Positions 59,313-64,000 of a stretch of DNA of 64,000 bases are shown here, piece after piece. Under the pieces are notes generated by a model that worked only from the letters and a program-made list of their open reading frames with translations, had not been told where the DNA came from and ran no database searches. Each line of letters begins with the position of its first letter. Within the stretch, counting starts at the first letter, position 1. Location of the stretch: contig JAHRBC010000002.1 in the NCBI GenBank assembly GCA_022702545.1, positions 806,001-870,000 of the forward strand. Direction: 5' to 3'. The position numbers and the translations under genes are program-made. The DNA comes from Phycomyces nitens. Its lineage: Eukaryota > Mucoromycota > Mucoromycetes > Mucorales > Phycomycetaceae.

Positions 59313-59795
59313 CTATCGTTATCATTACTGTATATATTAAAATAAAGGACTGATATGATACTATTACTTTGAGAGCTAAATAAATATTACAAATGCAAAG
59401 GTATAAAAAAAAGCAACATCTAAATTACGGACAGCCAAAGATATATTTTGAATACCAAACTCTTGAAAATGGATTGTATCAATAAGCATAATATGTTGAT
59501 CAGTAAGCTGTGTTTGATATGGTATTATATCCAAACCAAATGAAAACCAAAATATTGTAAAAAAAAAAAGAAGGGTTTGTTGGCCCTAATGAGCTTAGAT
59601 AAGCAAATTCTTTCAACTCTAGCAAATTATAACATTATAAATAATTTGCTCAATGTCTGTGTGTGTGCTTTTTTTTTAAAAATGCATGTAGCTTGTGAAT
59701 AAAAAATATATCGTATTTAATAATACAGATATTATGATTAGATTTAGGGTATCTGTTGGTTCCTTGATAAAGAAGTAAATATAAGTATGGCTAAG
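56049..59795. other. Long AT-rich gene-poor region
   Basis: About 3.7 kb without a convincing gene. It has simple repeats, including (TA)n near 58950-58970, (CT)n near 57871-57890 and a TTATCA/TTATTA run near 59281-59330. ORFs at 57393, 57711 and 58415-58926 look random. Confidence 0.55.
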
Positions 59796-62395
59796 CTATA
59801 CGGCAAGTTGTCCAAGCTCGTAGAGAATGGTGTGGTAAAGATTGGAATAGACACGCTGTCCATTGGTTTCATCTTCGGCTTCCTTGACCTTGACGCCCAG
59901 ACGACCACCTGCCCAACGTGCTTGGTATATCATGATTGTAAAGTGTAGGTTGTAATCTCGGGTCTCGGTGCTCAGTTGGGTAGTGCTCACTAATGTTGTT
60001 GGTGTTGTTGGTGGCGGTGGCGGTGGTAGTGATATTGGGTTGGTTGGTAGGGTTTGTGCCTCATTTGAGTTTTGTGTGTGAGCACTGTCAGAATGCCCAG
60101 AAAATCCTGAATTTGTCGCAGTTGGATCTACCACAGAATGTGTGAAACGTATCCAGTCAGGGTAGACCATCTCGCACGCAAGGGTAAACGGCTCATCCGT
60201 AGAACGGGTCTGGACAGCCAGTTTTATCAGGATCAACTGAAGATCCTGTAACATTTGCGCGGGCGAAACACGAAATAGGTGGCGACGACTAAAATTAAAC
60301 AGACTTTTGGGGTGTGCACTCATAGTAGGCATATTTTCTGATGGTTCTGGCGACCCTGCCACAGCAAAAAGTATGAGGTACAGGACCAAATAGAGCACAA
60401 TAATGGCAATTACCTGATTCCACAGAGTGCCCGATCAGCATTGTATCGGTCGAATGAGGCCTACTTGGGCCAGCCTTGTTTTTGTCATGGACAGAATGGG
60501 AACGCAAGATGCCAAGGGTCTTTTGAAGTGTGTTTGGGGATGTGGGTACAATGGCAGTAGAAGGAGAGCCATACTCGGGCTCAATAGGGGTCTCTTCGTT
60601 TTCATAAAGGGGTCCACTGAGAAGCATGGCACCCAGACGCTTGGCTGCGTTCTTGCTGCGTTCTTTGAGATTATTGGCTTTCTCAGAAGTAGAGCGGGTA
60701 GGAATCTGCATAGAAGTGGCACGACTGAGCCCCTTGTGTTCTTGTTCGAGAACAGCTTCATGCTTAGCAGTCTTGGGGATCCGCTCTGTTCGGCGACGGG
60801 TGAGGCTTGGGTCCGAGCGTGTCTGGTAATGCTGGCGAGCTTCCTGGACAAGATAATATATGGAGACCAATGGATCGTACATTGCGGGCAAGCTGTGTGG
60901 ATCATCCTGGGTAGGACATGGCTTCTTTGTACTCAGGATCCGCCAACGAGGTGCTGTGAGTGATTGGATATGCAGCTGGTGGAGTTGATAATTGTGATCA
61001 ATCTGGGCGGCTGCTTCCTGATAAGTCTTTGAGGCAAATATGGACGTGAGTTTGGATAGAATGGCATCAGGCGTACCAAGACCAAAGCCTTGCATGCCTT
61101 GGATTACTGCAGGATCTGGAGTAGTTAGGGGCAGTCGGTGCGGCAGATGGTTTTCGACAGGTGCGTCATAGCCTTTGTTAAGCCAGGGATGGTTGCGAAC
61201 AAAGCTTAGGTCTTGCCGCTGAAGGGGATCGACGACAAGAATGTTGGATAACAAATGGACACAGTCTATGGGATCAGCCCAAAGCTGTGCTATAGAATGA
61301 ACTTACCTTTTGAAAGATGATCTGGATAGACGACAACTCCAGCCTTTATTTTGGCATGCAAGGCTGGAAGGCTGGTGTCATCAAAGGGAACCCGGCCACA
61401 CACCAGGACATACAACACAACCCCCAGACTCCAGACGTCTACTTCTGGGCCAGTATATTTATGGGCCTGCAAGAGCTCGGGTGCAGCAAAATAGAGTGAG
61501 CCACAGAATGTGTTTAGCTGGCGCAAGGGCGAGTAGATATTGGACAGCCCAAAGTCAATGATCTTGATGTTTTCGTCCCGAGTGATCAAGATGTTCTCAA
61601 TCTTGAGATCTACAACTCATTCAATCACTTTTCCAAGCTTCACGATGCGTATCTCAATAGATCTTGCATTTGTTGCACATTTAAAGATGTATTTATTGTA
61701 TTCTCACCTCGATGCACAATAGAGTTTCGATGGCAATAGTCTTTTTTTTGGGGGAAATATTAGAGCACTGAATTGTTTTATAGTGGCCTACTCACCAAGA
61801 GCACTGACAATCTGCCTAGAGAACTTGCGAGCCTGTTTTTCACGCAGTTTTCCGTGGCTAATAATATAGTCCAGTAACTGGCCTCCGTCTACATACTCTA
61901 GGAACATGTAGTATCGATCACCTTCCGTCATCCACTCTCTGAGCTGGCAGATATTCGGATGACGCAACAGCTGCATGATCGCCATCTCTCTCTGCGTACG
62001 ATGTTCTCGTTCACTGGGTGTGTCCTTTGGGTCTTTGGGGGGAGCCTGCGAAGCAGGAGTTTGGAGCGAGAGATCGATCTTGGGCATGATCTTGACCGCA
62101 TACTTGGATCACACTTTCAGTCTCGATCCGCGGTGTGATGATAAAGACAGCTTACCTGTCGATGGTCTGTATCCGTCAGACATTCAGCAAGCTTGACTTT
62201 TCCCATGCTGCCTGCTCCAAGCGTCTTTTGATAGATAACGTAATTCTGAATCTTGTGAATCTTGCGTCTGTCTGATGCCATTCGATCGTCCTTGATCGCT
62301 TGTTGATGAGCTCTTGCGGACATTGAGCGCTGGACTAGCACTTCAGGGTCTCTTGAACATGGCGCAATAGCTAAGGGTGTTTGTGATGCTGTCAT
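59796..62395 (-). CDS. KIN1: KIN1/MARK (PAR-1) family Ser/Thr kinase
   Basis: Six exons, 62395-62156, 62102-61796, 61740-61708, 61609-61307, 61265-60414 and 60355-59796, give 764 residues. The kinase domain has [17 protein letters not shown] (glycine loop), YAVKIMPK (VAIK lysine), [42 protein letters not shown] formed across an intron, [10 protein letters not shown] (DFG), [14 protein letters not shown] and [20 protein letters not shown]. The end [18 protein letters not shown] is formed only if a 41-nt intron (61306-61266) is removed. The C-terminus from about residue 600 to [13 protein letters not shown] is a likely KA1 membrane-binding domain. Yeast Kin1/2 act at the plasma membrane in polarised secretion and ER stress signalling. 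Confidence 0.95.
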
Positions 62396-62494
62396 AAATG
62401 TAATGATGTAAAAGGGAAAAGGAATGAAATGAAGAAAGAGAGGCCAAAATGGAGGTATGTTTGTGTAACCAGACACTAATTATTATATATATAT

Positions 62495-63135
62495 TTATTT
62501 GAACCTGGCTGCTTTGATGCAGGCGGGAAGGGCCTTGTGGGTGCGGATGTACTTGTTCTCGAGATGCAGCCGGACAAACTCACAGGTGGGGGTCACCTGG
62601 TATCCATCATCGACTGCCCAGCAAAGGGCTGTTGCAACAAGAAGATCTCCGATTGCTTGGTGCCGATAGGCTACCGGGATTTCCTATTACATGGTTGCCA
62701 TTGGTTACCAAACAGATGGCACAAGAATATAAAATATAGAAAATGGACTTGCAACGTGATAAAACTCCACAATAGTCGGATACTGGGTTGGCAGGTAGCA
62801 CAGTGCAGCTTATTTAAAATCTAAATGAGCAAAAGTCATTTGTTTATCATCACTTGCCTACCTAGCAGACCAGCCTCGTTGAGCACAATTGTAAACATCC
62901 TGTGCTTCTTGTCATGAACAACATCATTGGGGCTGAATTTATTTGGACTGCCAGGTATCAGCCGAGTGGCTAGGGGCATATCACTGTTGTGGGCAAAGTG
63001 GCCAAGAAAGATGGTCTTGAAGGGAACAATGGACCAAAGACTACGGTAGAGTGTTTGGGGTTCATGTCTTGGAAACAAAAAGGCAAACGGAGAAGAGAGT
63101 TTGAATGGAGTGTCCTGATCATTAGAGCTTGTCAT
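62495..63135 (-). CDS. NATD1-like GNAT acetyltransferase
   Basis: Three exons, 63135-62862, 62808-62753 and 62683-62495, give 172 residues. The core aligns with animal NATD1 (GTLF3B): HDKKHRMFTIVLNEAGLL for its HD-RR-QFTV start, LCYLPTQYPTIVEFYHVEIP for the strands before the acetyl-CoA loop, then VAYRHQAIGDLLVATAL and GYQVTPTCEFVRLHLE. The second intron starts with GC (62752-62751, GCAAGT); only this choice gives the expected H-x-E-(I/V)-P join. The acetyl-CoA loop (YRHQAIG) is a weak version of the usual RGRG-type motif. The acetylated substrate is unknown. About 90 bp separate it from KIN1. Confidence 0.8.
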
Positions 63136-63452
63136 TTCCCAAGTTGATGATGATGATGATAAAGATGATTAGAATGGTAATCTAGATATATATATATAAA
63201 TATATATATATATGTATATTGTGTGTGGGTGTGGGTGGGTGGGTGTGTATGGGATGGAAGAGCAGTAATGACTATCTAGAATGTATACATGTATCTATAG
63301 TATCAGTATCCTATACATGTATCTATGTGTGTGTGTAAAAAAAAAGTATAAAGATTGAATGACAATGATAAAATAAAATAAAAATAAAAATAAAAATAAA
63401 ATAAAATAAAAAGTTGATATTTTTGAAAGTCCAAACACCGTCCAGTACATCT
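63136..63452. other. Short intergenic region with microsatellites
   Basis: Contains (GAT)n at 63147-63168, (TA)n at 63187-63217, a GTGG/GTGT tract at 63220-63250 and an (AAAAT)n run at 63370-63411. No gene. Confidence 0.75.
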
Positions 63453-64000
63453 TTAGCAGCGACAAGAGAACTTGCCCATATAATAGCACACTGCCATCAG
63501 TAGCACAATGATCGATAGCTGTGGTCCAGTAAAAGAGAGATCATCACCCAGGATGATCACATAGCTGTTCCTTCGCACAGGCTAGGCAGCAGACAATAAT
63601 ATAATCTGTTAATTTTTTGTGTGCACAATTATTGTACTAAACATACCTCTTCAACCCTCTTGCTTGTATCCAATGGCTCACTGCTTGGGCCATTCCATAT
63701 CGGCACCTTTAGAGGCTGCTGGACTAATGGCTTTTGTGGAAATAAAAGGGGTGGTATCTCCAGTGTCAGTGGTGGTCGAATGGTGTCGTTGGCTTTAGTG
63801 ATTGTCCTTATACATTCTCCATTGCAACTGTAACGGATCTCTCCCTTGGGCACTTGTTCACTGGGAATCAGAATAATCTCAATCGTCTGTCCATCTAGGC
63901 CATCTCCTTCTGTATAGACACATATACCCATAGCATCTGGTCTCAATTCTATCCGCACCTGGCTGGTCGGTCGACTAAAGACACTGAATCCCTGAGAGTA
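63453..64000 (-). CDS. Hypothetical protein with C-terminal membrane anchor, 5' part outside window
   Basis: The frame is open from the right edge to 63647, then a GT-AG intron (63646-63582) leads to the last exon, 63581-63453. The visible part has RIELRPDAMGICVYTEGDGL, EIILIPSEQVPKGEIRYSC, RPPLTLEIPPLLFPQKP and, near the end, the hydrophobic segment LSIIVLLMAVCYYMGKF before the stop. It looks like a single-pass protein with a short C-terminal tail after the membrane segment, either tail-anchored or type I. I do not recognise the family; the N-terminus is needed. Confidence 0.6.

Noticed and set aside
61290..61306. A 17-nt intron in the kinase gene
   Set aside because: Too short for spliceosomal removal; the 41-nt intron gives a better match to KIN1 homologues.

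Overview
The window looks like nuclear DNA of a zygomycete (Mucoromycota) fungus, probably of the Mucorales type. This is inferred from AT-rich intergenic DNA, compact genes with many 40-75 nt introns, and the mix of gene and transposon families; no marker gene fixes the species. No rRNA, tRNA, CRISPR array or bacterial operon was seen. For intron-containing genes I joined exons by eye from splice motifs and checked that reading phase is kept; exon lists are in the evidence fields.

Layout. 1-4.4 kb: two tandemly duplicated F-box genes on the minus strand, each with a small ORF upstream. 6.2-8.3 kb: an ecdysoneless (ECD/SGT1 family) gene. 9.4-12.8 kb: a broken tyrosine recombinase and a decayed Tc1/mariner element. 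13.5-15.0 kb: a cation diffusion facilitator. 15.5-18.5 kb: pieces of a family carrying a PD-(D/E)XK-like motif, cut by a LINE 3' fragment. 18.5-35.2 kb: a transposon island with a small inverted-repeat element, a Tc1 remnant, several repeats, two Mutator-like (MULE) pseudogenes, and a Ty3/gypsy element split by a 4.77-kb DNA transposon. 35.6-51.1 kb: a gene-dense block with an ERV2-like sulfhydryl oxidase, a hypothetical gene, VID27, three clustered KRE2/KTR mannosyltransferases and eIF2A. 51.3-52.5 kb: an NDT80/PhoG transcription factor. 52.6-59.8 kb: gene-poor DNA holding one GC-rich LINE-ORF1-like fragment. 59.8-64 kb: a KIN1/MARK kinase, a NATD1-like acetyltransferase and the 3' end of a membrane-anchored protein.

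Main discovery candidate. Positions 25787-30557 behave as one Tc1/mariner-type transposon. It has 20-bp terminal inverted repeats (18/20 identical) and a TA duplication, and it sits inside the protease/linker region of a gypsy element, whose reading frame resumes in phase on the far side. It holds a broken DD34E transposase and a complete two-exon NADP-dependent alkenal-reductase-like gene. A second decayed family member at about 10.5-12.8 kb has the transposase and right end but no reductase. This suggests a cargo-carrying Tc1/mariner element in which the passenger gene has outlived the transposase.

Genes that may work together. ERV2 (disulfide formation) and the three mannosyltransferases (Golgi O-/N-mannosylation) all serve the secretory pathway. 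KIN1 is linked in yeasts to exocytosis and polarity. VID27 and eIF2A are ordinary housekeeping neighbours. Physical clustering beyond the mannosyltransferase duplication is not evidence of co-regulation.
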